NCBI RefSeq assembly: GCF_022539405.1
Contig: NZ_CP054394.1
Coordinates: 1,428,501-1,492,500, forward strand
Source of the DNA: Natranaerofaba carboxydovora
GTDB taxonomy: Bacteria > Bacillota > Natranaerobiia > Natranaerobiales > Natranaerofabaceae
Reading direction: 5' to 3'
DNA length: 64,000 nt
Under the pieces are notes generated by a model, which saw only the letters and a program-made list of their open reading frames with translations, did no database searches and was not told the DNA's origin. Below, in pieces: positions 36,150 to 44,118 of the stretch; the stretch's first letter is position 1; each line of letters begins with the position of its first letter. Made by a program: the position numbers and the translations under genes.

Positions 36150-38003
36150 ATGTGTGGTATTGTTGGCTGGCTTTATCCCGGAAAAGATATGTCAGAAGAA
36201 AAAAAAGAAATTAAAAAAATGACAGGCAGGTTAATGAAGCGGGGGCCTGATGATTTTAATATTTGGTCAAATCAAAATATCGCTTTCGGTCACACAAGGT
36301 TAGAAGTGGTTGATCCTGAGTTTGGAAAACAGCCTATGACAAAAAAAGAAAAAGATTCTACCTACACTATAGTTTATAACGGTGAGCTGTATAATACAGA
36401 GGAAATTAGAAGAAAGCTTAAAAACAAGGGCTATAAATTTAATTCCCATTCAGATACCGAAGTCCTCTTAACCTCATATATAGAATGGGAAGAAGAATGT
36501 CTTGAAATACTTAATGGTATATTTGCTTTTGCCATCTGGCATGAAAGAAAAAAGAGATTATTTTTAGCTAGAGACAGATTGGGTGTCAAGCCATTATTTT
36601 ATTCTAATAAGAATAATTCCTTTTTCTTTGCATCAGAACCAAAGGCCTTATTAGAAAATAGACTGATAGATACTAGTGTTGATTTAGAAGGTTTAAGAGA
36701 TGTTTTTGCCCTTAGTCCGTCTAGGACACCCGGATGTGGGATATTCGAAGAATTAGATGAATTAAGGCCCGCACACGCCATGATATGTAATCTAAATAAA
36801 GAAATTAAAATGTGGAGATATTGGCAGGTAAAAAGTAAGCCTCACAACAAAAGTATCAAAGATACCGCACTGGACTTACATGATCTCCTTCAAGATACAG
36901 TAAGAAGACAACTTGTGGCTGACGTTCCTGTATGTACATTCTTATCTGGAGGAATTGATTCTAGTATTTTAACAGCCTTTACAGCTGAGGCATTTGAAAG
37001 AGATAACAAAAACGCCTTAAAAACTTATTCAATTGATTACGAAAATAATGATAAATATTTTACAAAAAATAGTTTTCAACCAGAAGGTGATATGCCCTGG
37101 ATTCGATTAGTCTCAGAAACTTTTGGTACAAAACACAAAAACAAAATAATATCAATAAATGAACTTACGAATTATCTAAAAAGAGCTGTATATGCAAGGG
37201 ATATGCCAGGAATGGCAGATATTGACTCCTCTCTATTGTGGTTTTGCGAAAAGGTAAAAAAAGATGCTACAGTTGCCCTCTCTGGTGAGTGTGCCGACGA
37301 GATATTTGGCGGCTACCCCTGGTTTTATAAAGAGGAACTTATGAATAGGCCTTATTTTCCGTGGATGGATTCTATAAAAGATAGAGAATATCTTCTTAAT
37401 AATAAGTGGAAAGAAAAATTAAAACTTGAGGAATATATACGTACTAAATACAACGAAACTTTAAAGGAAACACCTTATCTTGATGGAGAAAATAAAGCAG
37501 CTGATAAAAGACGTGAGATCTCATATTTGAATATAATATGGTTTATGACCACATTACTAGATAGAAAAGACCGTATGAGTATGGATGCTAGTTTAGAAGT
37601 GAGGGTTCCCTTCGCTGATCACAGGTTGGTGGAGTATGTTTGGAACATACCCTGGGAGATGAAACAAAAAGACGATACAGAAAAGTGGATTTTAAGAAAA
37701 GCCACGGAAGACGTATTACCCCACAAAGTCTTATATCGCAAAAAAAATCCTTACCCTAAGACCCATAACCCAATATACAAAAATATAGTTGCTTCCTGGG
37801 TTGATAATGAAGTACTCCAGGATAAAAACGCCCCAATTTTAGAATTCATGGACAAAAATAACATCAAAGAGCTGGTCACTTCAAAAGGAGATTCTATGAA
37901 GACGCCGTTTTTTGGTCAATTGATGAGTGGTCCTCAACTGCTTGCCCATTTGGGCCAAGTTAACACCTGGCTTAAAGATTATAATATTACTATTAAAAAA
38001 TAG
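36150..38003 (+). CDS. asnB: Asparagine synthetase, glutamine-hydrolysing (copy 2)
   Basis: This enzyme of 617 residues begins MCGIVGWLYPG with Cys2. It has RLMKRGPDDFNIW, IVYNGELYNTEE, the PP-loop TFLSGGIDSSILTAF and VALSGECADEIFGGYPW. The later half (EGDMPWIRLVSETFGTKH) differs much from copy 1, so the pair are distant paralogs. The ATG has TTAGGAG nine bases upstream. That ribosome site lies between CGAAC (36113-36117) and GTTCG (36142-36146), which could pair. The stop codon overlaps the first base of an inverted-repeat element. Confidence 0.92.
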   Translation: MCGIVGWLYPGKDMSEEKKEIKKMTGRLMKRGPDDFNIWSNQNIAFGHTRLEVVDPEFGKQPMTKKEKDSTYTIVYNGELYNTEEIRRKLKNKGYKFNSHSDTEVLLTSYIEWEEECLEILNGIFAFAIWHERKKRLFLARDRLGVKPLFYSNKNNSFFFASEPKALLENRLIDTSVDLEGLRDVFALSPSRTPGCGIFEELDELRPAHAMICNLNKEIKMWRYWQVKSKPHNKSIKDTALDLHDLLQDTVRRQLVADVPVCTFLSGGIDSSILTAFTAEAFERDNKNALKTYSIDYENNDKYFTKNSFQPEGDMPWIRLVSETFGTKHKNKIISINELTNYLKRAVYARDMPGMADIDSSLLWFCEKVKKDATVALSGECADEIFGGYPWFYKEELMNRPYFPWMDSIKDREYLLNNKWKEKLKLEEYIRTKYNETLKETPYLDGENKAADKRREISYLNIIWFMTTLLDRKDRMSMDASLEVRVPFADHRLVEYVWNIPWEMKQKDDTEKWILRKATEDVLPHKVLYRKKNPYPKTHNPIYKNIVASWVDNEVLQDKNAPILEFMDKNNIKELVTSKGDSMKTPFFGQLMSGPQLLAHLGQVNTWLKDYNITIKK

Positions 38004-38154
38004 GCTCTATTAGAGTTCATTGTTGGTGATCTCATAGCATCTGCCTAGCTACCAACGTATCGGGGAAACTTGCTAAAAATCTCGCAAATTATAAGCTCAC
38101 TTAGGTAGCTAGCAGGTGTTATAAATAAAATCAAAAATGAACTAAAACAGAGCC
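38003..38154. mobile_element. 152-bp MITE-like element with terminal inverted repeats
   Basis: The ends are GGCTCTATTAGAGTTCATT (38003-38021) and the complement of GGCTCTGTTTTAGTTCATT (38136-38154), matching at 16 of 19 positions. An inner stem is formed by CTAGCTACC (38045-38053) with GGTAGCTAG (38104-38112). It has no coding capacity. GGCTCT ends recall the terminal repeats of ISL3-type elements; that link is from memory. A clear target duplication is not seen. It lies between convergent genes and could also act as a terminator. An alternative is a structured RNA. Confidence 0.55.
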
Positions 38155-38191
38155 AAAAACTTAAAAATCCCAATTAAATTATAGATTTGTA

Positions 38192-38959
38192 TTAACTTAC
38201 ATACAATCTGCCATATGGTCTGGTACTTACCGGCTCTAATTTAATAAACTCACTGTCTATAAGTTTATTTAGGTCTTTATCAAAGTAATTACAAAAGGTT
38301 TCTATATTATCTTTTAATATCTTTTTGTCTTTGTCATTTAATTCTATTTTGGAAACTTCTTTTCCAAGTTGGTCTTCATCTACATGCCCCCTGATATAAA
38401 TCGTGCCACCATGCATACCTGTACCAACATAATCTCCAACAGGACTCTTATCCTGAGGGGTGTTTAGCCCTAATACAATGAGAACTCCACCGGCCATATA
38501 TTCACCCAAAAAATCTCCCGTATTTTCACCGACTACAAGTACAGGTATCTTATCTTTATAAGCCTTCATATGAATACCCACTCTGTATCCTGCCTGTTCA
38601 CGAATAAAAATTTTCCCGCCTCGCATGGCAATTCCCGGTGTGTCTGAAACATGGCCGTAGATAATAATTTCACCATCATTCATTGTATTTCCAACCATAT
38701 CCTGAGCATTATCAAAAACTTCAAATTTCGGCCCATCACACATAGCTGCTAGATTATTACCCGGCACTCCATTTATTTTGATATTTATATTTCCCTCTAG
38801 ACCTGCACCAATATATCTTTGCCCAAAAATATTTTTAAGCTCAATATTCTGTTTATTTACTTCCTTTACAGCTTTTCGTATCTCCACGTTAAGATCTTTA
38901 TAATTTTTATCTTTCCCACAAATCAACATAGACTTTTCTGAAGTCAAATTGTTACTCAT
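38192..38959 (-). CDS. Glutamate synthase GXGXG-domain protein (alpha C-terminal domain, separate subunit)
   Basis: This protein of 255 residues corresponds to the last domain of the large subunit of bacterial glutamate synthase, a right-handed beta-helix built of GXGXG repeats. Visible turns include GIAMRGGKIFIREQAGYRVG, TGDFLGEYMAGGVLIVLG and GTGMHGGTIYIRGHV. The domain is structural and joins the glutaminase and synthase active sites. It is the third gene of a split, archaeal-type glutamate synthase operon and begins five bases after the synthase gene. No small-subunit (GltD) gene follows. An inverted-repeat element lies downstream. Confidence 0.9.
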   Translation of the reverse strand: MSNNLTSEKSMLICGKDKNYKDLNVEIRKAVKEVNKQNIELKNIFGQRYIGAGLEGNINIKINGVPGNNLAAMCDGPKFEVFDNAQDMVGNTMNDGEIIIYGHVSDTPGIAMRGGKIFIREQAGYRVGIHMKAYKDKIPVLVVGENTGDFLGEYMAGGVLIVLGLNTPQDKSPVGDYVGTGMHGGTIYIRGHVDEDQLGKEVSKIELNDKDKKILKDNIETFCNYFDKDLNKLIDSEFIKLEPVSTRPYGRLYVS

Positions 38960-38964
38960 TCATT

Positions 38965-40446
38965 TCACCTCCCAGCCCCTTTTACACCAAGGGTTTCCAT
39001 GGTATAACTGTCCAAATCCAATGCTCTAAGCCTCTCTCTATTGCCTTTAAGACTTTCAATTGAGGTGATTCCCAAAGATCCAAGAAGTTCTTTCATCTCA
39101 AGGCTCCAACTTCGTAGTAAATTATAGACTCTTTCGCCACCTTCTTCAGGATCTAAACGCTTAGTAAGTTCTGGTTTTTGAGTTGCTATCCCCCAGGCAC
39201 ACTTATTAGTATGACAGCTTTCACATACAGTACAACCAAGGGCAATCAGAGCTGCGGTACCAATGCTAGCACAATCAGCACCAAGTGCTATTATTTTCAA
39301 AATATCAGCACTTGATCTAATACCTCCTGACGCTATTATAGAAGCTTTATGTCTAATTTTCTCTTCCCTTAATCGTTTGTCAATGCTTGATATGGCCAGT
39401 TCTATTGGTATTCCTACATTATCTCTTATAGTAGCAGGTGTTGCACCTGTTCCACCTTTTAGACCATCAACTGCGACAAAGTCGGCACCTGCTCTTACTA
39501 TTCCTGTTGCTATTGCCGGTGCATTATGAACTGCTGATATTTTGACTCCTACAGGTTTTTTATACTCTGTAACTTCTTTTAACAAATATATAAGATTCTC
39601 TAAGTCCTCTATAGAGTAGATATCATGATGAGGGGCCGGCGAAATAGCATCAGAACCTTCAGGTATCATTCTTGTTTTTGAAATTTCTTTGTCGATTTTT
39701 TCCCCAGGCAGATGCCCTCCAATCCCAGGTTTTGCCCCCTGGCCGATTTTTATCTCTATAGCTGCACCAGATTCTAAATATTCTTTATCAATACCAAATC
39801 TACCTGAAGCTACCTGCACAAAAGTATTAGGGCCATACTCTACCATATCAGGATGCAGCCCACCCTCACCACAGTTCATACAGGTTCCGGCTTTTCTAGC
39901 AGCATTACCTAAAGCTTTATGAACATTGAGACTTAATGCGCCAAAGCTCATCGCAGCAAATACAATAGGTGTTTCAAGCTGCAGCTGTGGCCCTATTTCA
40001 TCTGAGATATTATCTGATTTTCTACCTACAAATGTTCTAAGTTCCATAGGCTCTCTCAAAGGATCAATTGAAGGATTGGTTACCTGGCAGGCATCAAGTA
40101 GTAAGTGGTCAAAAATATTTTTGTGCGAAAGACCTGTTCCAACAGAAGTTAATAGTTTGGCACCAGTATCTGACTGCTTATGAATATCATTTTGAGTTTT
40201 ATAATCCCAATTAAAGTGAGAGTTAAATGCAATTTTGTTTTCAGAAAGTTCAATAGCATTTTGTGGGCAGGTTAAGACACAGCGCCGACAAGCTACACAA
40301 TTTTTATTGTATGCCACAATATTATTTTCTGTTTCATCAAAAGTAAAAACATCAAAGCTGCATTCCTTGGCACACCTTTTACATTTGTTGCAGTTTTCAT
40401 TTATATTTAGTTTATACTTGGGAGGAAAATTATTTGTTATCATCAT
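38965..40446 (-). CDS. Glutamate synthase FMN/synthase-domain protein with fused ferredoxin domain
   Basis: This protein of 493 residues has an N-terminal ferredoxin-like domain with two [4Fe-4S] motifs: CNKCKRCAKEC (about 19-29) and CVACRRCVLTCP (about 50-61). The FMN-binding TIM barrel follows: FAAMSFGALSL, GEGGLHPD, KIGQGAKPGIGGHLPG, ISAVHNAPA and VDGLKGGTGATP. Cysteines in CTVCESCHTNKCAWG probably hold the [3Fe-4S] cluster. It joins ammonia to 2-oxoglutarate and reduces the product to glutamate. The fused ferredoxin suggests electrons come from ferredoxin rather than NADPH. It overlaps the glutaminase gene by 17 bases; either of two adjacent ATG codons could start it. Confidence 0.93.
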   Translation of the reverse strand: MMITNNFPPKYKLNINENCNKCKRCAKECSFDVFTFDETENNIVAYNKNCVACRRCVLTCPQNAIELSENKIAFNSHFNWDYKTQNDIHKQSDTGAKLLTSVGTGLSHKNIFDHLLLDACQVTNPSIDPLREPMELRTFVGRKSDNISDEIGPQLQLETPIVFAAMSFGALSLNVHKALGNAARKAGTCMNCGEGGLHPDMVEYGPNTFVQVASGRFGIDKEYLESGAAIEIKIGQGAKPGIGGHLPGEKIDKEISKTRMIPEGSDAISPAPHHDIYSIEDLENLIYLLKEVTEYKKPVGVKISAVHNAPAIATGIVRAGADFVAVDGLKGGTGATPATIRDNVGIPIELAISSIDKRLREEKIRHKASIIASGGIRSSADILKIIALGADCASIGTAALIALGCTVCESCHTNKCAWGIATQKPELTKRLDPEEGGERVYNLLRSWSLEMKELLGSLGITSIESLKGNRERLRALDLDSYTMETLGVKGAGR

Positions 40447-41578
40447 TTAGCTCCCCTTTCAGTCTAGCACCCTGAGATATTTTTGTGCCTTTATCACCTT
40501 TTTTATCTTTATTTTTTAGAGTAGCATATAGCGGCTTACCTGCATGAGAATAAGTATATTCTTCTGGTTTTGGTTCAATTTTTCTAATAGCTGCCTCTTC
40601 AGTGGAAATATAATACCAATTGTCTTTCTGGGCTGCTATTAAGGGACGTAATTTGATTCTATCTGTTAGACCAATCATCATATCAGTATTTGCAATAATA
40701 ACTCCAAAAGGGCCATTTAATAAAAGATCTTTATAGATTATCCTAAGTTTAGTTAGATGTTCTTTTACTGAAGGCTCCATATTATCAATTTTATCCCAAA
40801 ATGGTGCAGCAAGGACTGAAGCCATATCTTTTAAGGATAAAGAATGCTTACGCATCAATAAATCAACTGCATAAGTTATAACCTCAGTGTCTGTCTCTAA
40901 CGTACAGGGATAACCTTGAGTATCTAGATATCTAGCATTCGTTCCATAAGATGATATCTCACCATTGTGGACAACACTCCAATCAAGTAAACTAAAAGGA
41001 TGAGCACCACCCCACCAGGCAGAAGTATTTGTAGGGAATCGACCATGAGCCGTCCATAAATAACCATGATACTCCTCAAGCATAAAAAACTCACCTATAT
41101 CTTCGGGATAACCCACCCCTTTAAAAACTCCCATATTCTTACCTGAAGAAGAAACAAAAGCTCCTTTAATACCCGTGTTAATTTCCATGACACGTCTAAC
41201 TACAAATTCTTCTTCATCTATTTCCTCAACTAAGTGCTCCATCGGCTTTAGAAAATAACGCCACAACATTGGAGATGTTCTTATTTTAGCGGTATTTCTT
41301 GTAGGAATTGTCTCTCCACCAACCATTACAAAATATTTCCTCAGAAACTGTTCGGTTTCAACCCTACTTGGCTCATCATCATAAATTAGATGAAAAGCAT
41401 AACAATCTTTTAGATCAGGATATATGCCATAACTAGCAAAACCTCCACCTAGTCCATTAGAACGATCATGCATCACTTCTATACAATCCATAATTTTGTT
41501 ACCTGAAAAAGACATTGCTTCAGTATTCATAATACCAGCTATAGCGCAACCTGATGGGACTTTCTGATAAAATTCCAA
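40430..41578 (-). CDS. Glutamate synthase glutaminase-domain protein (class II amidotransferase)
   Basis: This protein of 382 residues corresponds to the N-terminal glutaminase domain of glutamate synthase. The nucleophile should be Cys11 in VPSGCAIAGIMN, so a short N-terminal peptide must be removed. Other marks are GRFPTNTSAWWGGAHPFS, VVHNGEISSYGTNARYL and LETDTEVITYAVDLLM. It frees ammonia from glutamine for the synthase encoded downstream. The longest frame starts at GTG 41587, inside GAGGTGAT. The TTG at 41578, with better spacing, is preferred. First gene of the split glutamate synthase operon. Confidence 0.9.
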   Translation of the reverse strand: MEFYQKVPSGCAIAGIMNTEAMSFSGNKIMDCIEVMHDRSNGLGGGFASYGIYPDLKDCYAFHLIYDDEPSRVETEQFLRKYFVMVGGETIPTRNTAKIRTSPMLWRYFLKPMEHLVEEIDEEEFVVRRVMEINTGIKGAFVSSSGKNMGVFKGVGYPEDIGEFFMLEEYHGYLWTAHGRFPTNTSAWWGGAHPFSLLDWSVVHNGEISSYGTNARYLDTQGYPCTLETDTEVITYAVDLLMRKHSLSLKDMASVLAAPFWDKIDNMEPSVKEHLTKLRIIYKDLLLNGPFGVIIANTDMMIGLTDRIKLRPLIAAQKDNWYYISTEEAAIRKIEPKPEEYTYSHAGKPLYATLKNKDKKGDKGTKISQGARLKGELNDDNK

Positions 41579-41599
41579 TACTATCACCTCGTCTTTTTA

Positions 41600-41637
41600 C
41601 GAACGAATAATGGTGAAGCGTAAAATTATATCGTTCG
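41600..41637 (-). promoter_or_regulatory. Hairpin in the glutamate synthase leader
   Basis: On the minus strand CGAACGA pairs with TCGTTCG and, after one bulged base, ATAAT pairs with ATTAT, leaving a 13-base loop. It ends 8 bases before the ribosome site GAGGTG. The CGAACGA/TCGTTCG sequence recurs near asnB copy 2 and glnA. No hexaloop of ANTAR type is visible here. Confidence 0.5.
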
Positions 41638-41662
41638 CTTTTTAGGTGTTCTAGTTTAAAAA

Positions 41663-41692
41663 AGTATATCATTGGTTTATTTCCAATGTCAA
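41663..41692 (-). promoter_or_regulatory. Promoter of the glutamate synthase operon with internal inverted repeat
   Basis: On the minus strand TTGACA (41687-41692), an 18-base spacer and TATACT (41663-41668). The spacer holds a perfect inverted repeat, CATTGG-N7-CCAATG (41670-41688), a possible regulator site. About 120 bases separate this promoter from that of the divergent glnA gene; that stretch is A/T-rich with no gene. Confidence 0.65.
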
Positions 41693-41815
41693 ACTTTTTT
41701 TATTTTATTTTTCTCCATAGCCTATAACTCCGATTTTTTAAAATTTTTTTGGCAGCGACGTGTTGTTACGACCGTACTGGACATTGACCAATTTTATTTA
41801 TTATGAATTTTTCCC

Positions 41816-41844
41816 TTGACAATTAGTTTGCCACATGATAAAGT
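41816..41844 (+). promoter_or_regulatory. Promoter of glnA
   Basis: TTGACA (41816-41821), a 17-base spacer and TAAAGT (41839-41844). The leader to the glnA start is about 210 bases and contains the attenuator. Confidence 0.65.
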
Positions 41845-41934
41845 TTAATCAAGTAAAACCTAACAAATAAGCAAAAATTAAATAAACGTTCGTTTTTTTG
41901 GTGCAAGGGCGCACTAAGAAAACAACCCAAGTAA

Positions 41935-42032
41935 CTAAATTTAAACTAAAATTTAGCAAATAACTTGATTAGAGGGCAAAGGTGTCCTTGAAAGGTACTA
42001 GTATACTCTAACCTTTTAAGGACACTTTTTTT
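41935..42032 (+). promoter_or_regulatory. ANTAR-type antitermination element in the glnA leader
   Basis: The first hairpin is a perfect 8-bp stem, CTAAATTT/AAATTTAG, with hexaloop AAACTA (41935-41956). The second hairpin is GGGC, loop AAAGGT with A1 and G4, and GTCC (41974-41987). The terminator is 41982-41996 with 42011-42025, 15 pairs with one G-U, then seven U residues. It shares six bases with the second hairpin, so the forms exclude each other. The first loop has A1 but C at position 4. Confidence 0.82.
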
Positions 42033-42063
42033 ATAAAATTTTATTTAAAGGAGTGGTTTAACC

Positions 42064-43389
42064 ATGGATATTAATGAAATCAAAAAATTAGTTGATGAGA
42101 AAAACGTTAAATTTATCCGACTTCAGTTTACGGACATAACAGGGGTGCTTAAGAACATAGCAATAACTCCGGAACAGCTTGACAAAGCTTTGGAAGGAGA
42201 ATTGATGTTTGATGGTTCATCAATAGAAGGCTTTGTAAGAATAGAAGAATCCGATATGTATCTGCGTCCAGATCCAAATACCTTTGTCCTCTTTCCCTGG
42301 CGTTCAACTGAAGGTACTGCTGTAGCTAGAATGATATGTGATGTTTATACTCCTGATGGCAAACCTTTTATCGGCTGCCCAAGGAGCAATCTACAAAAAA
42401 TAATAGATGAGGCAAAAGAGATGGGTTATACGATGAATGTTGGACCTGAAGCAGAGTTTTTCCTCTTCAACACTTCATCTGAAGGAAAACCTACATTAGA
42501 TACACATGATCAGGCTGGTTACTTTGATCTAGCACCAGTTGATCACGGGGAAGATGCAAGAAGAGATATGGTAATTACTTTACAGGATCTTGGCTTTGAA
42601 ATAGAAGCAAGTCACCACGAAGTTGCACCAGGACAGCACGAAATTGACTTCAAATATGATGATGCTTTAAGTACAGCTGATAATATCATGACCTTCAAAT
42701 ATGTTGTAAGAGCAATAGCCAAACGTCACGGCCTTCATGCTACCTTTATGCCAAAACCTATCTTTGGAATTAACGGATCAGGAATGCATGCAAACATGAG
42801 TCTTTTTAAAGATGGGGAAAATGCATTTTTTGACCCAAATGGAGAAAATCAATTAAGTGATGAATGCAGATACTTTATTGGTGGGTTAATTAAACACGCT
42901 AAAGCTATCGCAGCTATCACTAACCCTACTGTTAATTCTTACAAAAGGCTTGTACCTGGCTATGAAGCTCCAGTCTATATAGCATGGAGTGAGAAAAACA
43001 GAAGTCCATTAATTAGGATTCCTGCCAAAAGAGATGTATCTACCAGAGTAGAAATGAGAAACCCAGACCCATCCTGTAACCCTTATCTAGCAACTGCTGT
43101 AATGTTAAAAGCTGGGCTTGAAGGCATAAAAAATAAAATTGTCCCTCCTGCCCCAACAATTGAAAACATTTACGAAATGGATAAAGCTGAGATGGAAAAA
43201 AGAGGTATATCACAATTGCCAACAAACCTTAAAGAAGCAATAGAAGCCCTATCAGAAGACGAGGTAATAAAAGATGCATTAGGGCCCCATGTTTATGAAA
43301 GATTCGTGGAAGCCAAAATGCTAGAATGGGAAGATTATTCTATCACGGTACATCCGTGGGAAATAGATCAGTATCTAACCAAGTTTTAA
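42064..43389 (+). CDS. glnA: Glutamine synthetase type I (GSI-alpha)
   Basis: This enzyme of 441 residues makes glutamine from glutamate, ammonia and ATP. Marks include [71 protein letters not shown] and [12 protein letters not shown]. The length and the lack of the adenylylation-site region place it in the shorter GSI-alpha group. That group is controlled by feedback and gene expression rather than by adenylylation. The ATG follows AAGGAGTGG. Transcription should depend on the attenuator upstream. A terminator and then the ANTAR regulator gene follow. Confidence 0.97.
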   Translation: MDINEIKKLVDEKNVKFIRLQFTDITGVLKNIAITPEQLDKALEGELMFDGSSIEGFVRIEESDMYLRPDPNTFVLFPWRSTEGTAVARMICDVYTPDGKPFIGCPRSNLQKIIDEAKEMGYTMNVGPEAEFFLFNTSSEGKPTLDTHDQAGYFDLAPVDHGEDARRDMVITLQDLGFEIEASHHEVAPGQHEIDFKYDDALSTADNIMTFKYVVRAIAKRHGLHATFMPKPIFGINGSGMHANMSLFKDGENAFFDPNGENQLSDECRYFIGGLIKHAKAIAAITNPTVNSYKRLVPGYEAPVYIAWSEKNRSPLIRIPAKRDVSTRVEMRNPDPSCNPYLATAVMLKAGLEGIKNKIVPPAPTIENIYEMDKAEMEKRGISQLPTNLKEAIEALSEDEVIKDALGPHVYERFVEAKMLEWEDYSITVHPWEIDQYLTKF

Positions 43390-43407
43390 TTAATGATCCA
43401 CAATTTA

Positions 43408-43447
43408 GGGTGAAGGGGTTTCAAATAACCCCTCCTCCCGTTTTTTT
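43408..43447 (+). terminator. Intrinsic terminator after glnA
   Basis: GGGTGAAGGGGTT pairs with AACCCCTCCTCCC (small internal mismatch) and is followed by a run of seven T residues. It lies between glnA and the ANTAR regulator gene. The regulator could be expressed by read-through or from its own start site; no clear promoter was found in the 60-base gap. Confidence 0.82.
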
Positions 43448-43508
43448 GTGTAGGCAAACATTTTGAATTATATTTGCTAGATCAAATTATGAAAAGAGGT
43501 TTTCTGTC

Positions 43509-44084
43509 ATGAAGCAGAATAGAATTGTGTTTCTCACAGAAAATGATAAATTAGATAAACAGGTTATAGGGATTTTGCAAAAGTATGGGTACGGCAATAT
43601 AGAAACTGGACCTGTAGGTCAGGATGGTCTAAGGTTAATAAGAAGAAAAGTACCAGATTTAATATTATTTGACGCTTCAAACAAAACAACTACCAGCTTA
43701 GAACTATTAAAAGTATTTGCTGAGGATGAGATAGCTGCAGTAATATTGATACTATCAGAATTGACCCCAAAGTTTGTTGAAGAAGCTAGAGATAGTGGTA
43801 TTTTGGCCTTTTTGTTAGAACCCATCTCAGAAGTAAATCTTATACCAACTGTTGAATCATCTTTAATAAACTTTGAACGCTTTAAAAAATTAAAAACAGA
43901 AAAAGAAAATCTTGAGAAATCACTTGAAAAACGAAAACTAGTTGAAAGAGCAAAAGGTATAGTAATGAAAAAATATAATTTACCAGAAGATGAGGCTTAT
44001 AGAAAATTACAAAAGCAGGCAATGGATAAATGTATCTCCTTAAAAGAATTATCAGAAGCAATTATCCTTGCCGATGAAGTATAG
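43509..44084 (+). CDS. ANTAR-domain RNA-binding response regulator (NasT/NitR-like antiterminator)
   Basis: This protein of 191 residues has a receiver-like domain (about 1-120), a short coiled coil and a C-terminal ANTAR domain (about 132-188: RKLVERAKGIVMKKYNLPED, EAYRKLQKQAMDK, SLKELSEAII). ANTAR domains bind paired hairpins with hexanucleotide loops and prevent terminator formation. The receiver keeps an Asp in LILFDAS, but the conserved Lys of the active site is replaced (FLLEPI instead of a KP motif). Control by ordinary phosphorylation is therefore uncertain. Its position beside glnA, and four matching elements in the window, make it the likely regulator of glnA, glnB-amt and nadE. The ATG follows AAGAGG. 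Confidence 0.92.
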   Translation: MKQNRIVFLTENDKLDKQVIGILQKYGYGNIETGPVGQDGLRLIRRKVPDLILFDASNKTTTSLELLKVFAEDEIAAVILILSELTPKFVEEARDSGILAFLLEPISEVNLIPTVESSLINFERFKKLKTEKENLEKSLEKRKLVERAKGIVMKKYNLPEDEAYRKLQKQAMDKCISLKELSEAIILADEV

Positions 44085-44118
44085 ATTATATTTCAAACTT
44101 TAGAAAGGGGGTTTTTTT

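Noticed and set aside
41625-41630. TATAAT on the minus strand near the glt start
   Set aside because: No -35 match lies at the right distance, and the bases belong to the leader hairpin. The TTGACA-N18-TATACT promoter further upstream is much better.
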